From: Alistipes sp.
GTDB taxonomy: Bacteria > Bacteroidota > Bacteroidia > Bacteroidales > Rikenellaceae
Assembly (NCBI GenBank): GCA_017624955.1
Contig: JAGAMA010000041.1
Location: 1 to 33,161, forward strand
Length of the DNA stretch: 33,161 nt
Direction: 5' to 3'
In this document: positions 27,561 to 33,133 of the stretch, in pieces
How the letters are laid out: each line of letters begins with the position of its first letter
Position numbering within the stretch: position 1 is the first letter of the stretch
Position numbers and translations under genes: made by a program
Notes under the pieces: generated by a model
Databases searched by the model: none
What the model was told of the DNA's origin: nothing
Seen by the model: the letters and a program-made list of their open reading frames with translations, nothing else

Positions 27561-27680
27561 TTACTCCTCGTCATCAACATAGGGCATATCGTCGATGCTC
27601 GATGCAAAGCCTCGCTCTACCTCTACCTCTACAGCCTCCACCTCGGGAGCCTCGTAGTTCAATAATGCGTTGTTCTTCAT
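27561..27680 (-). CDS. Small acidic peptide (39 aa), unknown function
   Basis: ATG at 27680 to TAA at 27561. It starts MKNNALLNYEAPEVE and continues with alternating Val/Glu (VEAVEVEVE), then RGFASSIDD and an acidic tail ending YVDDEE. There is no signal peptide or membrane segment; 13 of 39 residues are Asp or Glu. I recall short Bacteroidales proteins with the same EAPEVEvvEv-x-GFA-S-acidic-tail pattern encoded beside fimbrillin-like or other lipoproteins, usually left as hypothetical. Supporting evidence here: the conserved-looking pattern, position 28 bases upstream of the lipoprotein gene on the same strand, and an excellent promoter with a 210-base leader. It could be a precursor peptide, a chaperone-like partner or a regulator; nothing visible decides. 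Confidence 0.65.
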   Translation of the reverse strand: MKNNALLNYEAPEVEAVEVEVERGFASSIDDMPYVDDEE

Positions 27681-27682
27681 AA

Positions 27683-27890
27683 CACAAGTTTGTTTGTAGT
27701 CCTAAAAAAATATTTTCGCTTAAAATGAGCCACCTGCCGCATCAGACGATGCAGCAAATCGCTTCAAGTAGTCTTGTAGCATTGAGTCGGATACGGTCGG
27801 CGCAAATTGTGCTGAAAGCGGACAACTTATACTTCCGACTTATAAAAAATATGCGACCGTATCGGTTGGTTTCGCAGCTATAATGTATTC
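27683..27890 (-). promoter_or_regulatory. Long structured leader of the peptide-lipoprotein operon
   Basis: About 210 bases between the predicted start of transcription and the peptide gene. It contains a 10-bp inverted repeat, GATACGGTCG (27790-27799) with CGACCGTATC (27854-27863), and a second possible pairing of AGTCGG (27785-27790) with CCGACT (27835-27840) that would compete with it. No known riboswitch class was recognised. Confidence 0.4.
27720..27782 (-). CDS. Possible 20-codon upstream ORF
   Basis: ATG at 27782, TAA ending at 27720, encoding MLQDYLKRFAASSDAAGGSF. It lies in the leader, 39 bases before the small-peptide gene. Its FAASSD string faintly resembles FASSIDD in the downstream peptide. 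It is too short to prove as a gene; it could be a leader peptide or chance. Confidence 0.22.
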   Translation of the reverse strand: MLQDYLKRFAASSDAAGGSF

Positions 27891-27895
27891 GGGTA

Positions 27896-27927
27896 CAAAG
27901 GTAAAAAATAGGTTCCTTATTTCCAAA
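27896..27927 (-). promoter_or_regulatory. Promoter of the small-peptide/lipoprotein operon
   Basis: On the minus strand TTTG (27927-27924), exactly 20 bases, then TACCTTTG (27903-27896), matching both consensus elements. The MITE-like copy 2 begins eight bases upstream of the -33 box. Confidence 0.78.
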
Positions 27928-27934
27928 AAAACAA

Positions 27935-28086
27935 TTTTGATTAATATATCACAGGTGTAACCCGAAAAAAGATTCTAATGACCTATGTCGCCTCCAGTCT
28001 ATGTGAATTGAAATGTTAAACGACACAACGGATAAATGGGAATTATTGAGAAATCTCTGTTACACCTTGAGCATATTAATTAAAAA
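27935..28086. repeat. MITE-like element, copy 2
   Basis: About 152 bp. Left end TTTTGATTAATATATCACAG (27935-27954, continuing GTGTAAC to 27961) and right end GTTACACCTTGAGCATATTA (28059-28078, continuing to 28086) are inverted repeats with matching outer TTTTxATTAATAT and inner GGTGTAAC blocks. It is in the same orientation as 26351-26503, 1.58 kb away. Both copies contain a short plus-strand frame beginning MLNDTTDKWELLRN. Confidence 0.78.
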
Positions 28087-28099
28087 TACTGATATATTG

Positions 28100-28132
28100 A
28101 TTTTTACTATATCATAGGTGTAACCCGAAAAA
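28100..28132. repeat. MITE-like element, truncated copy 3
   Basis: Only the left end is present: ATTTTTACTATATCATAGGT then GTAACCCGAAAAA, matching the left end of copy 2 (GGTGTAACCCGAAAAA identical). It follows copy 2 after 13 bases in the same orientation. Confidence 0.6.
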
Positions 28133-28166
28133 TGGTTATCTCCAAACGATAGAACAAACACAAAGA

Positions 28167-28202
28167 AAGACCTCGCCTGAAATCTTTTTCGGACGAGGTC
28201 TT
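28167..28202 (-). terminator. Hairpin, probable minus-directed terminator
   Basis: AAGACCTCG (28167-28175) pairs with CGAGGTCTT (28194-28202), with further pairing inside. On the minus strand it is followed by a T-rich stretch (TCTTTG). No minus-strand gene lies upstream of it in the window. Confidence 0.45.
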
Positions 28203-28230
28203 GTTGTGTTGTTGGTTTATGAATAAAAAA

Positions 28231-28258
28231 GAGGAGCGCCCATTTTGGGGCGCTCCTC
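28231..28258 (-). terminator. Strong minus-directed terminator
   Basis: GAGGAGCGCCC (28231-28241) pairs perfectly with GGGCGCTCCTC (28248-28258) over a 6-base loop. The A-run on the left becomes six Ts on the minus strand, so it would stop leftward transcription. Confidence 0.55.
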
Positions 28259-28357
28259 AGTGTGTGTGGCGTGCAAACAAAAATAGTGCGTAAAAGTTTC
28301 GGCGAAGCCGAAAAAGTTAGAATGAGGGCTGTTTTTATGAAAAAAGTTTCCGAAAAA

Positions 28358-28390
28358 TTTGGAAATTAGGATTTTTGTGCACTATCTTTG
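28358..28390 (+). promoter_or_regulatory. Promoter of the SPFH operon
   Basis: TTTG (28358-28361), 21 bases, then TATCTTTG (28383-28390). The leader to the start codon is about 55 bases. Confidence 0.75.
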
Positions 28391-28391
28391 T

Positions 28392-28411
28392 GATATCAAA
28401 ACGATATCAAA
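28392..28411 (+). promoter_or_regulatory. Direct repeat GATATCAAA x2, possible operator
   Basis: GATATCAAA at 28392-28400 and again at 28403-28411, 11 bp apart, directly at the predicted transcription start. Each contains the palindrome GATATC. Arc-type ribbon-helix-helix dimers bind half-sites about 11 bp apart, and such a protein is encoded second in this operon. The link is inference. Confidence 0.4.
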
Positions 28412-28452
28412 TTAAATGGGAAAACAAACAATAAACATAAAACCTTAAAACC

Positions 28453-29409
28453 ATGGAGAACAAGAATTACGAGTACAAGGGTTGGAAATGCAACGGTATT
28501 GTAGCGCTGTTGCTCAATTTGGCGGCTTTGGCCGGTGCGATTTATCTGATTGTCGAGGGCGGTATGCGCCTCGATACCGGCGAGCCGTTTGGAGGTGCAT
28601 TCCTCGGCGTGGGTATCTTCCTGACGATTGTTGTGCTGATCTGCTTCGGCGGTTACATGCTGCTCGAGCCGAACCAAGCGCGTGTGATGCTCTTCTTCGG
28701 CGAGTATCGCGGTACTTTCTACGAGACGGGCTATTGGTGGGTTAATCCCTTCCTCTCGGCCAAGCAGATCTCGATGCGTGCCCGCAACCTCAATGTCGAT
28801 CCGATCAAGGTGAACGACAAGACGGGTAACCCGATTATGATTGGTCTGGTGCTGGTATGGCGCATCAAGCAGGCCGACATCTACAAGGCGGTCTTCGAGA
28901 TTGATGCTGCCACGGCAGACGGCACGCCTGTATCGGCTTCGAAGCGTATGAACATCCTCGAGAACTTTGTCTCGGTGCAGTCGGATGCGGCACTGCGTCA
29001 GGTGGCCGGTTGCTACGCCTACGACAATAACAATGCGCAGGGCGAGGAGCTGACCCTCCGCTCGAACAGCGAGGCGATCAACGATCAGCTGGAGCGTACG
29101 CTCAACGAGCGCCTGGCAATGGCCGGTATCGAGGTGATGGAGGCGCGCATCAACTACCTGGCCTATGCTCCCGAGATTGCAGCCGTGATGCTGCGCCGTC
29201 AGCAGGCCGATGCCATCATCGCTGCCCGCGAGAAGATCGTCGAGGGTGCTGTTTCGATGGTCGATATGGCCCTGAAGAAGCTCTCGGAGGAGGAGATCGT
29301 TGAGCTCGACGAGGAGCGCAAGGCTGCTATGGTATCGAATCTGCTGGTGGTGCTGTGTGCCGATGAGGCCGCTACGCCGGTGGTTAATGCAGGTACGCTG
29401 CATCACTAA
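28453..29409 (+). CDS. SPFH/band-7 (stomatin-like) membrane protein
   Basis: A 318-residue membrane protein of the SPFH superfamily, which forms large membrane-associated oligomers. Two N-terminal hydrophobic segments (about 15-35 and 49-71) are followed by the SPFH domain: [51 protein letters not shown] and later [20 protein letters not shown]. An Ala/Glu-rich helical part follows ([20 protein letters not shown]). The role is unknown; relatives organise membrane microdomains or modulate proteases. It is the first gene of a long operon: the RHH gene is 58 bases downstream, and the rest overlap. The start at 28453 (AAAACC before ATG) is typical. Confidence 0.9.
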   Translation: MENKNYEYKGWKCNGIVALLLNLAALAGAIYLIVEGGMRLDTGEPFGGAFLGVGIFLTIVVLICFGGYMLLEPNQARVMLFFGEYRGTFYETGYWWVNPFLSAKQISMRARNLNVDPIKVNDKTGNPIMIGLVLVWRIKQADIYKAVFEIDAATADGTPVSASKRMNILENFVSVQSDAALRQVAGCYAYDNNNAQGEELTLRSNSEAINDQLERTLNERLAMAGIEVMEARINYLAYAPEIAAVMLRRQQADAIIAAREKIVEGAVSMVDMALKKLSEEEIVELDEERKAAMVSNLLVVLCADEAATPVVNAGTLHH

Positions 29410-29424
29410 TAATTGCGCCTTTAG

Positions 29425-29457
29425 CTGATTGCTGAACGCTGATAACTGATTGCTGAA
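29425..29457. repeat. Direct repeat CTGATTGCTGAA
   Basis: Two perfect 12-bp copies (29425-29436 and 29446-29457) with 21-bp period, within a larger GCTGA-rich run just before the RHH start codon. This looks like a low-complexity intergenic repeat. Confidence 0.5.
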
Positions 29458-29467
29458 AGCTGACAAA

Positions 29468-29665
29468 ATGGCAAAAGAGGCACAAAAAAGTTTCGTGCTG
29501 CGTATCGATGCGGCGACGATGAACGAGCTGGAGCGCTGGGCCGAGGACGAATTTCGATCCGTCAACGGCCAGCTTCAGTGGATCATCGCCGAGGCGCTGC
29601 GTCGTAGCGGGCGCGTGAAGAAATCGAAAAAGAGGCAGAGCGATGGCACGGATACCCAATCTTGA
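29468..29665 (+). CDS. Arc-type ribbon-helix-helix DNA-binding protein
   Basis: A 65-residue protein with a ribbon-helix-helix fold: strand KSFVLRID (7-14), helix A about 16-28 (TMNELERWAEDEF), then RSVNGQ and helix B about 31-46 (QLQWIIAEALRR), and a basic tail (VKKSKKRQ). RSxNxQ is the Arc-family signature. Such dimers pair as tetramers on repeated half-sites and are usually autoregulators. The ATG at 29468 is preferred over an upstream TTG at 29450 that would run into the repeat. The next gene begins inside its last 23 bases. It likely regulates this operon, possibly through the GATATCAAA repeats at 28392-28411. Confidence 0.85.
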   Translation: MAKEAQKSFVLRIDAATMNELERWAEDEFRSVNGQLQWIIAEALRRSGRVKKSKKRQSDGTDTQS

Positions 29666-30164
29666 TAAGATGCGCGAGACGATGCGCGAGACGAACCGCA
29701 TCGTGGAGCGGATGGAGCGCATCGAGAAGCGCAACAAGAAGCTCAACATTACTCGCCAGGTGGTGGGTGCCGTGATTATTGCGCTGATCATCCTGCCCAT
29801 GAAGGTCGAAGAGCCGGGCATTTGGCACGGCGTGATCAGTTGGACGGCCATTGCAGCCTTTTTTGTAGTGTCGTTCTTCGCTTGGCGGCAGAAAGCGCCC
29901 CTGACCCGTTGGCGCAATGTGCGCTCCAAGGCTGCCGCTGCAGCTTTTGCGATGCTTATTATCCCCTTCGTGGTGATGCTCTTCAACGGGTGGAACCCCG
30001 ATAAGGCAGACTTCTACTACCTGATGTGGGGCGGTGCGGTGCTCTTTGCGGTGCTCTATGTGGTGGGTCGCGTGATGTATCGCCGCGTGAAGAGCGAAAC
30101 CGAAGAGGAGGTGGAGCGCATCCGTCGCCGTGAGCAACGCCGTAAAAAACTCGAAATGCTATGA
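29643..30164 (+). CDS. Four-helix membrane protein, paralogue 1 of 3
   Basis: A 173-residue protein I do not recognise. The N-terminal 36 residues are a charged, Glu/Arg-rich helix (RETMRETNRIVERMERIEKR), followed by membrane segments about 38-55, 63-81, 98-116 and 127-147. Between segments 2 and 3 is WRQKAPLTRW, and the C-terminus is a charged helix (VERIRRREQRR) ending KKLEML. The same layout, KAP/RAP-x-x-(R/K)W motif and KLEML-type ending recur in the next two genes. It overlaps the RHH gene by 23 bases and the next gene by four (ATGA). A cytoplasmic pair of charged helices suggests oligomer or partner contacts; no enzymatic motif is seen. Confidence 0.75.
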   Translation: MARIPNLDKMRETMRETNRIVERMERIEKRNKKLNITRQVVGAVIIALIILPMKVEEPGIWHGVISWTAIAAFFVVSFFAWRQKAPLTRWRNVRSKAAAAAFAMLIIPFVVMLFNGWNPDKADFYYLMWGGAVLFAVLYVVGRVMYRRVKSETEEEVERIRRREQRRKKLEML

Positions 30165-30670
30165 TAACGCGCACAAAGCGAGAGATAAACAAACATCGCC
30201 GTCGCCTTGTTGAGGTGATCCATCGGCGCATTGATCGGGAGTATCCCATGCGCCGTTGGTGGCGGTTGTTGGTCTCGTTAGCTTCTTTAGCTATGCTTTT
30301 CATCGGTTTTGCGAAGCTTGAACCGGTTGTTGCCGAGCTTATCTTTGCGGGAATGTTCCTGCTCTTTATCGTGGAGGAGATTGCGCGCCTCAGACACCGC
30401 GCTCCACGACCTCGCTGGCTCCGCTTTATGATGGAGACGATGGGCGGCGGAGTAGGTATGTGGCTCTTCGCGGGGTTGCTCTACTGGGTCGAAGGAGATA
30501 CGGAAGAGGTGCTGTATGTGGTCTATTTTATGCTGGTCATGGGTGCGATACTGCTGATGTTCTTCTGCTACGGCGCGTGGCGATATTGGCGCCTGAAGCG
30601 TGAAATTGGGGAGACGAAGGATGCGATTCACCGCCGCATGCAACGCCAAAGAAAACTTGAAATGCTATGA
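30161..30670 (+). CDS. Four-helix membrane protein, paralogue 2 of 3
   Basis: A 169-residue protein of unknown function. A basic N-terminus (KREINKHRRRLVEVIHRR) precedes membrane segments about 35-53, 57-73, 94-110 and 117-140. The loop RLRHRAPRPRWLRFM (76-90) aligns position for position with RLKGRAPRRKWREVM in paralogue 3, and GAWRYWRLKREIGE (138-151) aligns with AAWRYQRIKREIEE. It ends RKLEML. Start and stop overlap both neighbours by four bases (ATGA), implying translational coupling. Confidence 0.75.
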   Translation: MITRTKREINKHRRRLVEVIHRRIDREYPMRRWWRLLVSLASLAMLFIGFAKLEPVVAELIFAGMFLLFIVEEIARLRHRAPRPRWLRFMMETMGGGVGMWLFAGLLYWVEGDTEEVLYVVYFMLVMGAILLMFFCYGAWRYWRLKREIGETKDAIHRRMQRQRKLEML

Positions 30671-31185
30671 GAATCCAACTCTTTAATAATAAATACAACC
30701 GTACGAACCGCCTGGCGCAGAAGATCGGCAAGCGGCTCGATCGGGAGAACCCCAAGCGCAAGAGGGGCAAGATGATCGCCGTTGCGTTCAGCCTGGTGCT
30801 GATTCTATTGGGCGCCCTTGTCGATTCCGGTCGTGCTACCGAGGTGGTGGCCGCCCTGTTGCCCTTTGTGCTTGTGAGCATGGAGTATATGCGCCTCAAA
30901 GGCCGTGCGCCTCGTCGCAAGTGGCGTGAAGTGATGCTCATTGCGGGCTGTGGTGCCTTGATTTTCGCCTTCTTCCCCTTTGCGATGTGGATGGACAAGG
31001 AGTCGGGCGCAAGAATAGAGCTCTTTATCGGTATCTTCGCTCTGTTGAGCCTTTTGATGCTCGTCCTCCTGGGCTTTGCCGCCTGGCGCTACCAACGGAT
31101 CAAACGCGAAATCGAGGAGGAGAAGGAGCAGCTGTGGCGACGCTATGAGCGAGAGAAACGACTCGAAAAACTCAATATGCTATGA
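30667..31185 (+). CDS. Four-helix membrane protein, paralogue 3 of 3
   Basis: A 172-residue unknown membrane protein. A basic N-terminus (about 1-35) is followed by segments about 36-53, 58-74, 89-107 and 118-140, the RAPRRKW loop (80-86), and a long charged C-terminal helix (KREIEEEKEQLWRRYEREK) ending KRLEKLNML. It shares closest similarity with paralogue 2. The stop overlaps the sirtuin start by four bases, so the three membrane proteins and the sirtuin are probably made together. Confidence 0.75.
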   Translation: MRIQLFNNKYNRTNRLAQKIGKRLDRENPKRKRGKMIAVAFSLVLILLGALVDSGRATEVVAALLPFVLVSMEYMRLKGRAPRRKWREVMLIAGCGALIFAFFPFAMWMDKESGARIELFIGIFALLSLLMLVLLGFAAWRYQRIKREIEEEKEQLWRRYEREKRLEKLNML

Positions 31186-31874
31186 AAAAGATCGTAGTCT
31201 TTACCGGAGCAGGTATCTCGGCCGAGAGTGGCCTGAAGACCTTCCGCGATGCCGACGGCCTCTGGGCCGAGTACCGCATCGAGGATGTCTGCACACCCGA
31301 GGCGTTGGCGCGCAATCGTGCGTTGGTTGTAGCGTTCTACAACATGCGCCGCCGCGAGTTGGCGAAGTGTCAGCCCAACGCTGCCCACCGTGCCGTGGCA
31401 GAATTGGAGCGGTGGTTTGATGTCGAGGTGGTGACCCAAAATGTGGATGACCTGCACGAACGAGCCGGATCGAGCCGCATCACCCACCTGCACGGCGAAC
31501 TCGGAAAGCTCCGCTCGATGCGCAACCCCGACCTGATTGTCGCGCTGGAGGGCACGGAGCAGGGGCTGGAGGATCGCGGTCCCGATGGGGCACTGCTTCG
31601 TCCTCACATCGTCTTCTTCGGCGAGTCGGTGCCGATGTTCGATCGGGCATGCGAGATTGCAGCCACGGCCGATATCATGGTGGTTGTGGGCACTTCGCTT
31701 GCCGTCTATCCTGCGGCGATGTTGGTGCGCTACGCACGACCCGAGGTGCCGATCTATGTGATCGACCCGGGCGAGCCCGATACGCGCATGATCCGCAACC
31801 CGCTCCACCACATCAAGGAGAAGGCTACGGTGGGCATGCAGCGGTTGATTGATGAAATTAAGCCTTGCCCTTAG
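31182..31874 (+). CDS. Sir2-family NAD-dependent protein deacylase (CobB-like)
   Basis: A 230-residue sirtuin that removes acyl groups from lysines using NAD+. Motifs: FTGAGISAESGLKTFRDADG (7-26), TQNVDDLHERAG (85-96), catalytic His104 in THLHGEL, and VVGTSLAVYPAA. Tyr53 and Arg56 (FYNMRRR) match the Y-x-x-R pair that lets CobB and SIRT5 accept succinyl-type acyl groups. The four zinc cysteines of E. coli CobB are absent (GELGKLRSMRNPDLIVALEG in that place); I recall that other Bacteroidota CobB-like proteins also lack them. It is translationally coupled to the third membrane paralogue, an unusual neighbour for a housekeeping sirtuin. Confidence 0.92.
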   Translation: MKKIVVFTGAGISAESGLKTFRDADGLWAEYRIEDVCTPEALARNRALVVAFYNMRRRELAKCQPNAAHRAVAELERWFDVEVVTQNVDDLHERAGSSRITHLHGELGKLRSMRNPDLIVALEGTEQGLEDRGPDGALLRPHIVFFGESVPMFDRACEIAATADIMVVVGTSLAVYPAAMLVRYARPEVPIYVIDPGEPDTRMIRNPLHHIKEKATVGMQRLIDEIKPCP

Positions 31875-31922
31875 TGCCCTTAATACCCTTTAGTCCCCTT
31901 TAATATCCTTTTAACCCTTAAA
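31866..31922. repeat. Degenerate CCCTTA-rich tandem repeat
   Basis: Five or six imperfect units of about 10-12 bases (CCCTTAGTG, CCCTTAATA, CCCTTTAGT, CCCCTTTAATA, TCCTTTTAA, CCCTTAAA) fill the gap between the sirtuin stop and the DUF975 gene, overlapping the last codons of the sirtuin. The plus strand is pyrimidine-rich. Confidence 0.5.
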
Positions 31923-31933
31923 ACTTCTTTACC

Positions 31934-32626
31934 ATGAAAAACAATGTAATGATTCGCCAGGAGACCCGCGAGTTGATGCGTGGTAAATGGCTCAAGGGCG
32001 CAATGATTGCCCTGATCTACATGGCGGTTGCCGCATTGATCACTTATGTAACAAGTGGAAACCCGGATGAGAGCGATCTCAATAAATGGCTGCTCTCTTT
32101 GGCTACCCAGCTTTTGGCAGGCATCGTCATTCTCTACCCCTTGCAGGTGGGCTTTGCCATGGTGTGGCTCAAGCTTGCACGCACGGGTAACGGCCCCGAA
32201 CTGAAACCCCTCTTTGGAGGTTTCACGCGCCGCTACCACAAGAGCGCCATGGGAACGCTCCTGCTGATGCAGATCTACACCGTGCTTTGGACGTTGCTCC
32301 TGATCGTGCCGGGCATCATTAAGAGCATCGAGTACGCCATGACCCCCTTTATCGTGGCCGATGAGCCGGAGCTGGGCTGCAACGAGGCGATCGAAAAGAG
32401 TATGGCGATGATGCGCGGGAAGCGTTGGCAGTTCTTCAAAATCATCCTCGGCATGATCGGTTGGATCATCCTCGCTATGATTCCGTGCGTTGCGCTCAGT
32501 ATCTATGTAAGTGAGGCGTTGGCCCTCCCGCTCCTCCTTGTTGTGATCTGCGCCCTGCTGCTCCCGTACTATCAGGCAGTTTTCGCCAAGTTCTATCTTA
32601 CGGTGAAGGAAGAGGAGGCTAAATAG
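31934..32626 (+). CDS. DUF975-family integral membrane protein
   Basis: A 230-residue protein with about five or six membrane segments. It begins with RQETRELMRGKWLKG, the standard DUF975 opening, and has the family block ADEPELGCNEAIEKS followed by MMRGKRWQFFKI and a GWIILAMIP helix. DUF975 has no established function. It lies 59 bases after the sirtuin without its own obvious promoter, so it may be the last gene of the SPFH operon; a terminator follows. Confidence 0.88.
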   Translation: MKNNVMIRQETRELMRGKWLKGAMIALIYMAVAALITYVTSGNPDESDLNKWLLSLATQLLAGIVILYPLQVGFAMVWLKLARTGNGPELKPLFGGFTRRYHKSAMGTLLLMQIYTVLWTLLLIVPGIIKSIEYAMTPFIVADEPELGCNEAIEKSMAMMRGKRWQFFKIILGMIGWIILAMIPCVALSIYVSEALALPLLLVVICALLLPYYQAVFAKFYLTVKEEEAK

Positions 32627-32654
32627 CTGCAACGCGTTGTTTTAGAGTGTTTTC

Positions 32655-32690
32655 GAGGGCTGTGCACTATGGGTGCGCAGCCTCTTTCTA
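32655..32690 (+). terminator. Terminator of the SPFH-DUF975 operon
   Basis: GAGGGCTGTGCAC (32655-32667) pairs with GTGCGCAGCCTC (32673-32684), with one bulge and one wobble, followed by TTTCTATATATTA. It separates the operon from the rRNA promoters. Confidence 0.7.
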
Positions 32691-32740
32691 TATATTATAT
32701 ATAAGGTATAAAAATAGTTTTGAAAAAAGTTTAAAAATTA

Positions 32741-32771
32741 TTTGGAGAATCGGAAAAAGTCACTACCTTTG
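32741..32771 (+). promoter_or_regulatory. rRNA promoter P1
   Basis: TTTG (32741-32744), 19 bases, TACCTTTG (32764-32771), followed by CAACCGCTTTGAG. Confidence 0.8.
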
Positions 32772-32853
32772 CAACCGCTTTGAGAGACAAACACGCCTCT
32801 AAAGCGCATAGAGAAAGGTTCTGAAAGATTTTTGAAAAATTTTTGCAAAAAGA

Positions 32854-32885
32854 TTTGGAGAAAAGAAATTCTTGCCTTACCTTTG
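32854..32885 (+). promoter_or_regulatory. rRNA promoter P2
   Basis: TTTG (32854-32857), 20 bases, TACCTTTG (32878-32885), followed by CAACCGCTTTCG. The stretch ATTCTTGCCTTACCTTTGCA is repeated exactly in P3. Confidence 0.85.
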
Positions 32886-32942
32886 CAACCGCTTTCGCCT
32901 CAAAACGAAAGCAAGGTTCTTGAAAAAAAAGTTGCGAAAAAG

Positions 32943-32974
32943 TTTGCAAGATTAAAATTCTTGCCTTACCTTTG
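32943..32974 (+). promoter_or_regulatory. rRNA promoter P3
   Basis: TTTG (32943-32946), 20 bases, TACCTTTG (32967-32974), followed by CAATCCGTTCGCG. It is nearest to the 16S gene, with a leader of about 150 bases. Confidence 0.85.
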
Positions 32975-33133
32975 CAATCCGTTCGCGTCACAAAAACGAC
33001 GGACGTTTTCAAACTGGTTCTTTGATTTACTGGTTATATTTTGAGAGAAAAGGAATGTAGTATTTATCTGTCAATTCTTTTAACTTTGAAAGAAGCGAAA
33101 TAGTCAGGACTCTAACAATACATTTGATTTTTT

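Noticed and set aside
28396-29565. 389-codon minus-strand frame opposite the SPFH gene
   Set aside because: Codon-bias shadow that also reads through the CTGATTGCTGAA repeat.
31182-31874. Sir2 as an NAD-depleting defence effector
   Set aside because: The protein is a compact single-domain CobB-like deacylase with the acyl-selectivity Tyr/Arg pair, with no fused sensor or SLOG/TIR domain.
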